Of a DNA stretch of 64,000 bases, positions 7,959 through 17,746 are shown piece by piece. This DNA comes from an uncultured Bacteroidota bacterium. Lineage in GTDB: Bacteria; Bacteroidota; Bacteroidia; Chitinophagales; LD1. The position numbers were made by a program, and so were the translations under genes. The DNA lies in contig CAIXGR010000018.1 of assembly GCA_903919075.1 (NCBI GenBank), forward strand, positions 1 through 64,000, given 5' to 3'. Below the pieces are notes generated by a model that saw only the letters and a program-made list of their open reading frames with translations, was not told the DNA's origin and did not search any database. The stretch's first letter is position 1; every line of letters begins with the position of its first letter.

Positions 7959-9338
7959 ATGAAGACCTTAGTATATACATCATCGCTTGGTTTGTTGTGC
8001 ATGTTGGCCGAAATGTTCAACCTGCGCAAAATTGTTTTGCCGCTAAGCATAGCAGGCCTTTGCGTTATTTTTGGATTGAACATGATGGATTGGGATATTA
8101 ACAATGGCAATCATCCTTTTTATCATGGCATGGTGGTGGTAAATAATTATTCGGTTGTGTTTTCAGGCTTACTGATATTACTGGCCATTTTTGTATTAAT
8201 ACTTAGCGGTAATTTTTATAAAAACGAACAAAGCAAAATATCCGATTATCTGGCGCTTATCATCTTTACCCTATGTGGTGCATTGGCTTTGGTTTCGTTT
8301 GGCAACATGGTAATGTTCTTTTTGGGTATCGAGGTGCTTTCAATATCATTATACGTATTGGCCGGTAGTAAAAAGAAAGACCTGCGTTCGCATGAAGCCG
8401 GTATGAAGTATTTCCTGATGGGCAGCTTTGCATCAGGTATTTTGTTGTTTGGCATTACTTTGGTTTATGGCGAAGCCGGTACCTTTGATTTGCAGCTTAT
8501 AGCGAAGAACTACAGTGCTATGGCTCCATCAATACTATTTAAAGTTGGCGTGGGCATGATTATGATTGCCTTGCTGTTTAAAGTCTCGGCCGCACCATTC
8601 CATTTTTGGGCACCCGATGTTTATGATGGCTCGCCTACATTGGTTACTATAACCATGGCCACTATTGCCAAAATAGCAGCCTTTGCTGCCTTCTATCGTT
8701 TATTCAGCATGTGCTTTATTACATCAATGCCGGCTTACAGTGGGGTATTTGCTGCAGTAACAGCGCTAACTATGATAGTTGGAAATTTCACCGCGCTTAA
8801 TCAGGATTCATTTAAAAGGATGCTTGCTTTCTCCGGTATTTCTCACGCCGGTTATTTGATGATTGCGATTATGAGCTTATCAGGTGGCACACAAAATGCA
8901 GTGTTCTATTATTCGCTGGCGTATGGACTTTCTACTATTGCTGCGTTTACAGTAGCTATGGTTGTTGCTAATAATGCCGGTACCGATAAAATAGAAGCTT
9001 TTAACGGCCTTGGTAAGCGCAAGCCTATGTTGGCAGGTGCATTAACTTTAGCTATGCTCTCATTGGCGGGTATTCCACCATTTGCTGGCTTCTTTGCCAA
9101 ATACTACATTTTCAGCGAGGCCATTAAGAACGGACATTTGGGGATTGTAATTCTTGCAGTAATCAACTCTATTGTGGCGATATACTATTACTTCAAAGTA
9201 ATATTTGCCATGTATACTAAGGAGTCAGATGCAGTGGTTTTCGAAATTAAACCTTCCTATTTGTTTGTAGTAACTGTGTGTGTAATACTGGTATTGCTTA
9301 TTGGTATTTTGCCAAATGCCTTTGCGGGGCTATTGTAA
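7959..9338 (+). CDS. nuoN: NADH-quinone oxidoreductase subunit N
   Basis: Third antiporter-like subunit, adjacent to NuoJ/K in the complex. The 459 residues show the conserved glutamate in FLGIEVLSISLYVLAG, the lysine in LLFKVSAAPFHFWAPDVY and LAFSGISHAGYLMI. It is the last gene of the operon. Its stop lies only 3 bp from the stop of the convergent gene at 9342, with no hairpin terminator visible between them, so the two transcripts may overlap. Confidence 0.94.
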   Translation: MKTLVYTSSLGLLCMLAEMFNLRKIVLPLSIAGLCVIFGLNMMDWDINNGNHPFYHGMVVVNNYSVVFSGLLILLAIFVLILSGNFYKNEQSKISDYLALIIFTLCGALALVSFGNMVMFFLGIEVLSISLYVLAGSKKKDLRSHEAGMKYFLMGSFASGILLFGITLVYGEAGTFDLQLIAKNYSAMAPSILFKVGVGMIMIALLFKVSAAPFHFWAPDVYDGSPTLVTITMATIAKIAAFAAFYRLFSMCFITSMPAYSGVFAAVTALTMIVGNFTALNQDSFKRMLAFSGISHAGYLMIAIMSLSGGTQNAVFYYSLAYGLSTIAAFTVAMVVANNAGTDKIEAFNGLGKRKPMLAGALTLAMLSLAGIPPFAGFFAKYYIFSEAIKNGHLGIVILAVINSIVAIYYYFKVIFAMYTKESDAVVFEIKPSYLFVVTVCVILVLLIGILPNAFAGLL

Positions 9339-9341
9339 TTT

Positions 9342-9917
9342 TTAGTTCGGCCCGAATAGATTGTGTAAATTCCCGAGTAATGTCCAAGCCAAATATGTTA
9401 GCATAATAACTATAGTAGTTAATAGTAAAGTTACAACTACAGTTCTTTTTTTAGTTTTATCAGACACTCCGAAATAAGCAAGTACTGAGCCGTTCAATAA
9501 ATAATAAACGAAGGTAATTTTTATTGTAAACTTCAGGATGAATAAAGGATGAATGACGGAAAACTCCGAATAGTCATTTCCTCCTTGCAGATAATTTAGT
9601 GAAAAAAAGGTAAGCAAAATTGCCGGAACGCAAAGCACGTAGAGCAGAGAATTGACAAAAAATAGTATCCATCCCCAGCGATTTCTCTGATAAAGCAAAA
9701 GAAATATAAGTGGAGTATAAGCCAGTGCATATACTGTAATCCAGTTAGTCCAATCTAAAGAGCCCTTATTTATTGATATGCTGTGATGCTGAATTGCGAA
9801 GCTGTATAAAGAACAAACGTAATCAATGCCAATTATCAAAAGTACAAATCTAAGCCACTTGGCTGGGTCAATTTTGCCAAGTTGTAGATCCGTTTTTTGT
9901 TGGGGCGCTGAATTCAT
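9342..9917 (-). CDS. Hypothetical four-helix membrane protein
   Basis: I do not recognise a family. The 191-residue product has about four hydrophobic segments (near 25-45, 60-80, 85-110 and 155-180). Its hydrophilic N-terminus (residues 1-20) contains QQKTDLQLGKIDPAKWLRF. The pattern resembles small uncharacterised integral membrane proteins of Bacteroidota. It converges on nuoN with 3 bp between stops and stands 98 bp downstream of the deoxyhypusine synthase-family gene on the same strand. Confidence 0.6.
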   Translation of the reverse strand: MNSAPQQKTDLQLGKIDPAKWLRFVLLIIGIDYVCSLYSFAIQHHSISINKGSLDWTNWITVYALAYTPLIFLLLYQRNRWGWILFFVNSLLYVLCVPAILLTFFSLNYLQGGNDYSEFSVIHPLFILKFTIKITFVYYLLNGSVLAYFGVSDKTKKRTVVVTLLLTTIVIMLTYLAWTLLGNLHNLFGPN

Positions 9918-10015
9918 AATATAACCTTTTACAGTTTATTGAAAACAGTATACATAATAGGTATGTTATTTTATTTCACCCACCTCTTCCTTGTCTTTTT
10001 ATATTGTTAGCATTT

Positions 10016-10987
10016 CTACCACTTCAACAAATAAGCAAAAATCAACGGCGCAACAATTGTAGCATCACTTTCTACAATAAATTTAGGAGTATTAATATCC
10101 AGCTTGCCCCAAGTTATTTTTTCATTAGGTACCGCACCGGAGTATGAGCCATAAGAAGTTGTTGAATCGCTAATTTGGCAGAAATAACTCCAGAATGGAA
10201 CATCATGCCAGCCTAAATCCTGATACATCATAGGCACTACGCAAATTGGAAAATCGCCTGCAATACCGCCACCTATCTGGAAAAAGCCAACGCCTTTGCC
10301 GGCACTGTTCTTCCGGTACCAGTCGCTCAACCAAACCATATATTCAATACCTCCACGAACTGTGGTAGGATTCATTTCGCCCTTAATACAATACGAAGCA
10401 AAAATATTTCCCATAGTAGAATCTTCCCAACCCGGACAGATAATAGGCAGGTTCTTTTCAGCCGCGGCAATCATCCACGAATGTTTTGGGTCAATCTCGT
10501 AGTATTGTTCCAGCACGCCGCTCAATATCATTTTATACATAAACTCGTGTGGAAAATAACGCTCGCCTTTATCGTTAGCACCTTTCCAAAGTTCATGAAT
10601 ATGCTTTTGCAATCTTCTAAAAGCTTCTTCTTCGGGTATACAAGTATCGGTAACGCGGTTAAAGCCATCTTCCAACAAATCCCATTCTTCTTTTGGCGAT
10701 AGATCGCGGTAGTGAGGCACACGCTTGTAATGCGAGTGGGCAACAAGGTTCATCAGGTCTTCTTCAAGGTTAGCACCGGTGCACGAAATAATTTGCACCT
10801 TATCCTGGCGTATCATTTCGGCTAACGAAATTCCCAATTCAGCGGTGCTCATGGCACCGGCTAGGGTAATCATCATTTTACCACCTTCTAACAAATGTGT
10901 TTCATATCCTTTTGCCGCATCAATAAGGGCTGCCGAGTTAAAGTGCCGGTAATGATGTGTAATAAAATCGCGAACTGGTGATGCCAT
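10016..10987 (-). CDS. Deoxyhypusine synthase family protein, possible homospermidine synthase
   Basis: NAD-dependent aminobutyl-transfer enzyme family. In eukaryotes and archaea it modifies eIF5A; bacterial members cannot do that because bacteria lack eIF5A, and several make sym-homospermidine. The 323 residues show TLAGAMSTAELG, SCTGANLEED, the NAD-binding GGGIAGDFPI and the catalytic-lysine motif EKITWGKL (K295). All expected landmarks are present, so it is probably active. Homospermidine is a major polyamine in many Bacteroidota, which makes that product the best inference; the substrate cannot be proven from sequence. A -7-like TACATTTT lies about 25 bases upstream of the ATG. Confidence 0.85.
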   Translation of the reverse strand: MASPVRDFITHHYRHFNSAALIDAAKGYETHLLEGGKMMITLAGAMSTAELGISLAEMIRQDKVQIISCTGANLEEDLMNLVAHSHYKRVPHYRDLSPKEEWDLLEDGFNRVTDTCIPEEEAFRRLQKHIHELWKGANDKGERYFPHEFMYKMILSGVLEQYYEIDPKHSWMIAAAEKNLPIICPGWEDSTMGNIFASYCIKGEMNPTTVRGGIEYMVWLSDWYRKNSAGKGVGFFQIGGGIAGDFPICVVPMMYQDLGWHDVPFWSYFCQISDSTTSYGSYSGAVPNEKITWGKLDINTPKFIVESDATIVAPLIFAYLLKW

Positions 10988-11163
10988 AGTTATATAGTTT
11001 TACGGGGCGAAAATGTAATTTTTTTTGAAATGAAACGAACATCTTTTTGAGATGCTTCAATTTTTAGCTGCGAAGACGGGAAACTGCCACAATACTGTCA
11101 CAAAACAATGGAAGTTAGGCCCTAAGGGCCAATTTTTAAAAATTGCTTCGTATATTTATACAG

Positions 11164-13461
11164 ATGTATAACCCGTGTGCTATGCTGAGATTACAATGTG
11201 CAGTGAAATATGCCATTTTACTGGTGTTACTGCCGTTTTATGCCTCATCGCAATTTAGCACAGCTCAATTAGATGGCCAGCTGTATGGCGAGCAGATTGT
11301 ATCAGGTCCTTGTAAACTTACCTCAGGGTGTAATGGTATTGGTGGCAGTTTTAGCTCGCAAACCAAATTTGTAGCTACCGCAAAATCGATTTACAAAGCC
11401 GACAATTCCAACCTGCCCGGTTCTTATTCAAAAAAGTGGGAAGCACCTGCAGGAAGGAGTATTAAAAATATTAATGTAAAAAAGCACTTAGTTAATGATT
11501 CGTGTTGGCAAGATGACCTGCTTATACTTTTAGATAATGGGGGTGTGTATGTATACGACATCGCTGCTGAAAGCGCTGTTTCGTACGGCAAGGCCGGTAC
11601 CGGTAATCCGCAGGCGTTTTTTAAAATAGGTGGCAATGATATTCAAGTGCTTTCATCATCATACATATATACTACACATGATAGTGGTTTGCATTGGCAG
11701 GTTGATACCAACGGATTGAATAGTGCAATTGTAAACGATTTTGACGTTGATACTTTGCAGCGAATTTTTGCAGCCACTAATCGCGGTATTTATAAAAAAG
11801 CACCTGCCGATACTGCGTGGAGTGCCGTTAACTCGTTTACTGCTATACAGTATGTTTCCAAAATTTATGTTGATAGAAGCAACCGCGTTTATAATGCGGG
11901 TGGTGGCAATGCGCTAATTTATGTAAGCAATAATGATGGCGCTAATTGGGTTGCCGATTCGCTAGGGTTTGGGCCTTATGTTGTAAAGCAATTTGCCGAT
12001 GATGCTTTCGGAAATATTTATGCAGTTGCCAATACGCCATTTACCACTACCGGTGATAAGATTTACATATCTGCCAACGGAACTGCACCCTGGCATGAAA
12101 TTGACGGAACTTTAACTTTGCTGAATGCCAACCCTGTTTTTATAAATTCAATTTCGGGCGATAGCGTTATTAATTTGGGTACTAACCTCGGTAATTATTT
12201 CAGCACCGATTTGGGAACTTCATGGACCGGAAATAATACTGGCATCCAGGCCGAATATGTATCGGGTTTGGTGCAATTACAAAATGGCAGATTGATTGCC
12301 GCAGTATCATTGGGCATTTATAAAAAAGATGCCTCTGATATAGCTTGGCAAAAAACATATCCAGCTAATGGTTATGCTAATGGCCTGAATATTTATTCAG
12401 ATAGTTCAGGCACTGTTTATTTACGTGACCCGAACATAACCCCGTACCTTCAGCAGGCTACGCCGGTATTAAAAAGCACAGATAACGGCGATACTTGGCA
12501 ACATGATTTTGCCGGTCTGTCAAATGTATCAGGCAACTTTTATTTTGTTGATGAAACCGGTACGCAACATTATGCCAACAGCTTTTATGCACATGATATT
12601 TATTCGCTGTTATGGGCCAAGCCAACCGGTGGTAGCTGGGCACCCGATACAATAGGGTTTCCGGTTGATACGAATAGTGCTGTTACGGCAATGGCTTCAA
12701 ATGGTGTAGGTTCTATATATGTAAGCGGATATTTGAAAGGAGGAGGAGTTTGGCGGAGAAATATTGATACCGGCAGTACATGGTCGGTAGACACTACCGG
12801 GTTGCCAATTAATGTAAGTGGGTTTTACAAAATGGCCGGAGGACACGGTATTATATTGGGTTCGTCGCTGTATCAGATTTTTATTAAGTCTGGCAATAAT
12901 TGGGTAAATGTTCCGTTTCCGGGTGGAAACCAAACGTACCATGTAAGCGCAATTTCCGTAGATAACAACAGGACAATTTTTGCATCATTTATAAATACGT
13001 CGAATATTGCTGTAGGAGTATATTATAGCAATGATACCGGTGCTACCTGGAAAACTGTTGGCTTGGATAGCATTGATGTAATTTCGCTGGTATCATATGG
13101 CGATACTACTTATGCGCTTACATCAAATCATTGGGCTTATAAAATATCACCTACGGGGCCTGTTGGTATTGCGCCATTATATAGCGTTTTACCTATCATA
13201 AATACTTACCCCGAGCCTTTCAGTAATACAGTTGCTATTCAGTATTACTTACCGGCACAAAGTTTAGTGACATTAAAAATTTATAATACGGCAGGGCAGG
13301 AATTAATTGTTATGAAAAATGAAATGGAACCATCAGGCAACCATATTTTAAACTGGAACGGTGAAGGCTTACCCAATGGAATTTATTATTGTAAAATGTT
13401 AGCTACCGGTATTGATGGTTGCGATTATTCGGAGATGGCTAAGATGGTTCGGTTGAAATAA
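11164..13461 (+). CDS. Secreted beta-propeller (BNR/sortilin-like) protein with T9SS sorting domain
   Basis: Exported protein of about 765 residues. A signal peptide (hydrophobic YAILLVLLPFYASS) is followed by many repeats of the type 'S.D.G..W', as in TTHDSGLHWQVDTNG, VSNNDGANWVADSL and STDNGDTWQHDF. These are typical of BNR/Asp-box or ycf48-like propellers. The last 85 residues form a type A T9SS sorting domain (INTYPEPFSNTVAIQ to the terminal VRLK). A TTG codon at 11143 is also in frame but lies in a likely promoter. ATG 11164 is chosen, and ATG 11182 is an alternative. The ligand or target is unknown. Confidence 0.75.
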   Translation: MYNPCAMLRLQCAVKYAILLVLLPFYASSQFSTAQLDGQLYGEQIVSGPCKLTSGCNGIGGSFSSQTKFVATAKSIYKADNSNLPGSYSKKWEAPAGRSIKNINVKKHLVNDSCWQDDLLILLDNGGVYVYDIAAESAVSYGKAGTGNPQAFFKIGGNDIQVLSSSYIYTTHDSGLHWQVDTNGLNSAIVNDFDVDTLQRIFAATNRGIYKKAPADTAWSAVNSFTAIQYVSKIYVDRSNRVYNAGGGNALIYVSNNDGANWVADSLGFGPYVVKQFADDAFGNIYAVANTPFTTTGDKIYISANGTAPWHEIDGTLTLLNANPVFINSISGDSVINLGTNLGNYFSTDLGTSWTGNNTGIQAEYVSGLVQLQNGRLIAAVSLGIYKKDASDIAWQKTYPANGYANGLNIYSDSSGTVYLRDPNITPYLQQATPVLKSTDNGDTWQHDFAGLSNVSGNFYFVDETGTQHYANSFYAHDIYSLLWAKPTGGSWAPDTIGFPVDTNSAVTAMASNGVGSIYVSGYLKGGGVWRRNIDTGSTWSVDTTGLPINVSGFYKMAGGHGIILGSSLYQIFIKSGNNWVNVPFPGGNQTYHVSAISVDNNRTIFASFINTSNIAVGVYYSNDTGATWKTVGLDSIDVISLVSYGDTTYALTSNHWAYKISPTGPVGIAPLYSVLPIINTYPEPFSNTVAIQYYLPAQSLVTLKIYNTAGQELIVMKNEMEPSGNHILNWNGEGLPNGIYYCKMLATGIDGCDYSEMAKMVRLK

Positions 13462-13539
13462 TCTTTATGGCTAATGCGAAACTAGTATAAGTTACTCCCC
13501 TCGAAATTTCCATATACTTTAGTGCTTTCAAAATAATAT

Positions 13540-15606
13540 ATGAGTTATAAAACCACAAAGCTGTTTATTACTACTTTGTGTATATTGTTAACCTCATGCC
13601 ATTTTAAAAATTTTAATAGCGATAAAATGAACACCTATACCAATGCTTTAATAAATGAAACCAGTCCTTATTTATTGCAACATGCCCATAACCCGGTTAA
13701 CTGGATGGCATGGCATGATGAAGCTTGGAAGAAAGCTAAAGAAGAAGATAAGCTGGTAATAATTTCCATTGGCTACTCGGCGTGCCATTGGTGCCATGTA
13801 ATGGAGCACGAAAGTTTTGAAGACACCGCTGTAGCGCAAATTATGAACGAACATTTTATTTGCATTAAAGTTGACCGCGAAGAAAGACCTGATGTGGACC
13901 AAGTTTATATGGATGCTGTTCAACTTATTTCAGGCCGTGGGGGTTGGCCATTAAATGCTATTGCGTTGCCTGATGGAAGGCCGATTTATGCCGGAACTTA
14001 TTTTCAAAAAGAGAACTGGAAGCAGGTGTTGATGTATTTTGTTGACTACTGGAAGAATAAAAAGGATGAAGCATACCAACGTGCTACTGATATTACTCAT
14101 GGCATACGTAGCATGGATACTATTAATGTAAAACCTGAAACCCCATTCACACCGGCAGACCGAACCCTCATTTTTTCAAAATATGATTCGGTTACTGATT
14201 ATGAAAAGGGCGGAAGGAGAGGTGCTCCAAAATTTCCGATGCCGGTTAATTATGAATACTTATTGCGGAACTATTTTTATACTAAAGATGCTCAGGCATT
14301 GAAAGCTGTAACTGTTACGCTTGATAACATGATGAACGGCGGCATATACGACCAGGTGGGTGGTGGCTTTGCCCGTTACTCGGTTGATGAAGATTGGGCC
14401 ATACCGCATTTCGAAAAGATGTTATATGATAACGCACAGTTGGTTTCGTTATACTGCAAGGCCTACCGGGTAACTGGGAATGAGCGTTATAAAGAAGTAG
14501 TAGAAGAAACGCTTTCGTTTATTGAACGAGAAATGATCGATGCTTCAGGTGGTTTCTATTCGGCGCTTGATGCCGATAGCGAAGGTGAGGAGGGTAAGTT
14601 TTATGTTTGGAGCTATGAAGATTTGAAAAAGATATTGGGTAGCGATTTCGATGAGTTTAGCAAAGTATTCAATGTTTCAGAACGCGGAAACTTTGAAGGG
14701 CGCAATAATTTGGTTAGAAAGTTTAACTCTCAGGTTTCCACTTCTAAGTTAAATGAATGGAAGCAAAAACTATTGGCTGAAAGAAGTAAAAGAGTTCGTC
14801 CAAGATTGGATGACAAAATTCTTACTTCGTGGAATGCTTTAATGTTGAAGGGATATGTAGATGCTTACACTACATTCGGTAATAAAGAGTATTTGGCAAG
14901 GGCATTAAAAAATGCCGACTTTATAAAAAGCAAAATACTTCAACCTGATTTTGGTTTGAAAAGAAATTACAAAAATGGTAAATCAACCATCAATGGTTTC
15001 TTAGACGATTACAGCTTTACCTGCGAAGCTTTCATGGCTTTATATGGGGCTACTTTCGATGAGCAATGGCTTACTCTTACTAAGAACATTACTGATTATA
15101 CCATTCAGCATTTTTATAATTTAAGTAATGGTATGTTTTTCTATACCTCGGTAACCGATGCGCCATTAATTGCTCGCAAAACTGAATCATCAGATAATGT
15201 AATACCGGCTTCTAATTCATCTATGGCAAAAGTGCTTTACCGGTTGGGTATACTTTACGATGATAAACAGTATATTGAAAAATCGAAACGTATGTTGCTG
15301 AATGTTCGCGAGAATATTGTTCAATACCCATCCTATTACGCCAATTGGGCTATTTTAATGGATTGGTTTATTGATGAACCTTATGAAGTGGCAATTGTTG
15401 GAAGCAAGGCTATGGAATTAAATACAGATTTTGGCAAGCACCTTTTACCCAACTGCATTTTTACCGGCACTTCGAGTAATTCTAAGTTGCCTTTGCTTGC
15501 AGATAAGGGCAAACAGGCGGAAACCCTGATTTACGTATGCCAGAATAAAACCTGCCAATTGCCTGTTAAAACGGTGGCAGAAGGCCTATCGCAAATGCGT
15601 AAATAA
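13540..15606 (+). CDS. YyaL/DUF255 thioredoxin-fold protein, predicted lipoprotein
   Basis: The N-terminal region (residues 33-190) is a thioredoxin-like DUF255 domain with the hallmark [16 protein letters not shown]. The remainder is an alpha/alpha-toroid like N-acylglucosamine 2-epimerases and glycosidases (for example [26 protein letters not shown]). The total of 688 residues is the family norm plus an N-terminal extension. That extension (residues 1-29) looks like a lipoprotein signal with lipobox LLTSC, unlike the usually cytoplasmic homologues. If translation began instead at M30, the protein would be cytoplasmic and start as homologues do ([15 protein letters not shown]). The biochemical role of the family is poorly known. 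Confidence 0.85.
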   Translation: MSYKTTKLFITTLCILLTSCHFKNFNSDKMNTYTNALINETSPYLLQHAHNPVNWMAWHDEAWKKAKEEDKLVIISIGYSACHWCHVMEHESFEDTAVAQIMNEHFICIKVDREERPDVDQVYMDAVQLISGRGGWPLNAIALPDGRPIYAGTYFQKENWKQVLMYFVDYWKNKKDEAYQRATDITHGIRSMDTINVKPETPFTPADRTLIFSKYDSVTDYEKGGRRGAPKFPMPVNYEYLLRNYFYTKDAQALKAVTVTLDNMMNGGIYDQVGGGFARYSVDEDWAIPHFEKMLYDNAQLVSLYCKAYRVTGNERYKEVVEETLSFIEREMIDASGGFYSALDADSEGEEGKFYVWSYEDLKKILGSDFDEFSKVFNVSERGNFEGRNNLVRKFNSQVSTSKLNEWKQKLLAERSKRVRPRLDDKILTSWNALMLKGYVDAYTTFGNKEYLARALKNADFIKSKILQPDFGLKRNYKNGKSTINGFLDDYSFTCEAFMALYGATFDEQWLTLTKNITDYTIQHFYNLSNGMFFYTSVTDAPLIARKTESSDNVIPASNSSMAKVLYRLGILYDDKQYIEKSKRMLLNVRENIVQYPSYYANWAILMDWFIDEPYEVAIVGSKAMELNTDFGKHLLPNCIFTGTSSNSKLPLLADKGKQAETLIYVCQNKTCQLPVKTVAEGLSQMRK

Positions 15607-15669
15607 TGGCAAATCAGTCCAATATATCATCAACTTTACACTAAATATTCAGATACTCGCACAAATTTT

Positions 15670-15677
15670 TACATTTG
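15670..15677 (+). promoter_or_regulatory. -7 element of fbaB promoter
   Basis: TACATTTG fits TAnnTTTG and lies 19 bases before the fbaB ATG. A clear -33 TTTG at the expected distance was not found, so only half of the promoter is supported. Confidence 0.4.
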
Positions 15678-15696
15678 TTGTGCCAAAAATTAAATA

Positions 15697-16758
15697 ATGA
15701 AAAGAGAACAAATAGTTACTTTATTAGGAGAAGAAAGGGCTAATTACCTTTTAAATCATGAATCGAAGACCATTTCGAAGGATCAACTGTATCTGCCACA
15801 TCGCGATTTTGTGGATGATATTTGGAAAGATAGCGATAGGAACATTCAGGTATTGCGCAATATTCAATTGATTGCCGATAACGGCAGATTGGGTGGAACC
15901 GGCTATGTGTCTATCCTGCCCGTTGATCAGGGTATTGAGCACAGCGCAGGTGCGTCGTTTGCCCCTAACGTTCCAATGTTCGACCCTGAAACGGTAGTTA
16001 AACTAGCTATTGAAGGGGGGTGCAATGCTGTGGCCACTACTTATGGTGGATTAGGCATTATTGCCAGAAAATATGCGCATAAAATTCCTTTCATCGTTAA
16101 AATCAATCATAACGAATTTTTGAGCTATCCGAATACTTACGACCAAATTTTGTTTGGGACAGTTAAGGAAGCTTGGAATTTGGGGGCTGTTGCCATAGGC
16201 GCAACAGTTTATTTTGGCAGCGAAGAATCGAAGCGCCAGATTGTTGAAATTGCACAAGCGTTTGAACATGCCCATCAGTTAGGTATGGCTACCATTTTAT
16301 GGTGCTATGTGCGTAATTCAGCCTTCAAAAAAGATGGTAAAGACTATTCGGTAGCGGCCGACCTTACCGGCCAGGCTAACCATTTAGGTGTAACCATACA
16401 AGCTGATATTATTAAGCAAAAACTGCCTGAAAATAACGGCGGCTATACAGCCCTTAACTTTGGTAAAACAGATAAGAGAGTGTACTCTGAATTAACTACT
16501 GACCATCCTATCGATCTTTGTCGTTATCAGGTGGCTAATTGTTATATGGGTAGAGTTGGGCTTATTAATTCGGGTGGGGCTTCATCAGGCAAATCAGATT
16601 TGGCTGAAGCTGTTACTACGGCTATTATCAATAAACGCGCTGGTGGTATGGGGCTTATTTCAGGCCGTAAGGCATTTCAAAGGCCGTTTAAAGAAGGCGT
16701 TGCCTTATTGAATGCCGTGCAGGATGTTTACCGTTCGAAAGATGTTACTATTGCGTAA
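15697..16758 (+). CDS. fbaB: Class I fructose-bisphosphate aldolase (FbaB/DhnA type)
   Basis: Glycolytic/gluconeogenic aldolase that cleaves fructose 1,6-bisphosphate through a Schiff base. The 353 residues follow the archaeal-type class I family: [17 protein letters not shown] near residue 75, [17 protein letters not shown], a [12 protein letters not shown] segment and the phosphate-binding [16 protein letters not shown] and [12 protein letters not shown]. The length matches FbaB. A promoter -7 element sits 19 bp upstream, and accD follows 44 bp downstream without a terminator, so the two may be co-transcribed. Confidence 0.93.
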   Translation: MKREQIVTLLGEERANYLLNHESKTISKDQLYLPHRDFVDDIWKDSDRNIQVLRNIQLIADNGRLGGTGYVSILPVDQGIEHSAGASFAPNVPMFDPETVVKLAIEGGCNAVATTYGGLGIIARKYAHKIPFIVKINHNEFLSYPNTYDQILFGTVKEAWNLGAVAIGATVYFGSEESKRQIVEIAQAFEHAHQLGMATILWCYVRNSAFKKDGKDYSVAADLTGQANHLGVTIQADIIKQKLPENNGGYTALNFGKTDKRVYSELTTDHPIDLCRYQVANCYMGRVGLINSGGASSGKSDLAEAVTTAIINKRAGGMGLISGRKAFQRPFKEGVALLNAVQDVYRSKDVTIA

Positions 16759-16802
16759 TAGTTATAAAATAATTTAATACGTTATTAATTTAATTAGTTA
16801 GG

Positions 16803-17660
16803 ATGGAAGAGAAAATTCCTTGGTGGAAACGATTTAGAAAAGGGGTTCATACATCTACAAATGAAAAGAAAGAAGCCCCTGAAGGTGTTTGGCACCGGTG
16901 CCCAGGCTGTAAAACCACTGTGCTGATTACCAAATTGAAGGAGAATCTGCATGTTTGTCCTGAATGTAATTACCACGAGAAGATAGATGCAGAAGAATAC
17001 TTCAATATCATTTTCGACAATAAAAAATATCAGGAATTATTTGAAGAGCTGATACCGGTTGATTTTTTACACTTTACTGACTTAAAGCCATATCAAAAAA
17101 GAATAGAATCTACCATGGAATCTACCGGCTTACGCGAATCAATGCGCGTAGCAACCGGTGATTGTGGCGCACACCAATTAGTAATTGCTGCTATGGATTT
17201 TAGGTTTATTGGTGGCTCAATGGGCTCGGTAATGGGAGAGAAGATAGCCCGTGCTATTGATTATTGCTTAAAGCATAAGGCTCCCTTAATCATTATCTCT
17301 AAATCGGGTGGCGCACGTATGATGGAGTCGGCATTTTCGCTGATGCAAATGGCAAAAACATCGGCTAAGTTGAACCAGCTGGCAGATGCTAAGATTCCTT
17401 ACATTAGTTTAATGACTAATCCAACTACCGGTGGGGTTACTGCATCGTTCGCTATGTTGGGCGATTTTAATATCGCCGAACCGGCAGCTCTTATAGGTTT
17501 TGCCGGCCCGCGCGTAATTGAAGAAACAGTTAAGAAGAAACTGCCTGCTGGTTTTCAAACTTCTGAGTTTCAATTAGAGAATGGCTTTTTAGATTTTATT
17601 GTTGATAGAAAGCAATTGAAATCGAAGCTGGAAACTTTATTGGCATTAATGAGGAATTAG
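16803..17660 (+). CDS. accD: Acetyl-CoA carboxylase carboxyltransferase subunit beta
   Basis: Carboxyltransferase beta chain that moves the carboxyl group from biotin to acetyl-CoA, the first step of fatty acid synthesis. The N-terminal zinc ribbon has C33, C36, C52 and C55. The crotonase-like core shows SKSGGARMMESAFSLMQMAK and TTGGVTASFAMLGD, with the oxyanion-forming glycines, and the alpha-contacting GFAGPRVIEETV. The length of 285 residues is normal. A strong hairpin terminator follows at 17678-17719. Confidence 0.96.
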   Translation: MEEKIPWWKRFRKGVHTSTNEKKEAPEGVWHRCPGCKTTVLITKLKENLHVCPECNYHEKIDAEEYFNIIFDNKKYQELFEELIPVDFLHFTDLKPYQKRIESTMESTGLRESMRVATGDCGAHQLVIAAMDFRFIGGSMGSVMGEKIARAIDYCLKHKAPLIIISKSGGARMMESAFSLMQMAKTSAKLNQLADAKIPYISLMTNPTTGGVTASFAMLGDFNIAEPAALIGFAGPRVIEETVKKKLPAGFQTSEFQLENGFLDFIVDRKQLKSKLETLLALMRN

Positions 17661-17677
17661 AAACTACTTAAACTTTT

Positions 17678-17719
17678 AAAAAGAAAAAGGTCGGCATTCA
17701 TGCCGACCTTTTTCTTTTT
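17678..17719. terminator. Bidirectional intrinsic terminator after accD
   Basis: A perfect 20-bp stem (17678-17697 with 17700-17719) contains the core ggtcggcat / atgccgacc, flanked by A-rich and T-rich ends. It therefore works on both strands, ending accD (+) and the T9SS gene at 17747 (-). Confidence 0.92.
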
Positions 17720-17746
17720 ATACAAACTTTCAGCAATTCAGTATGC

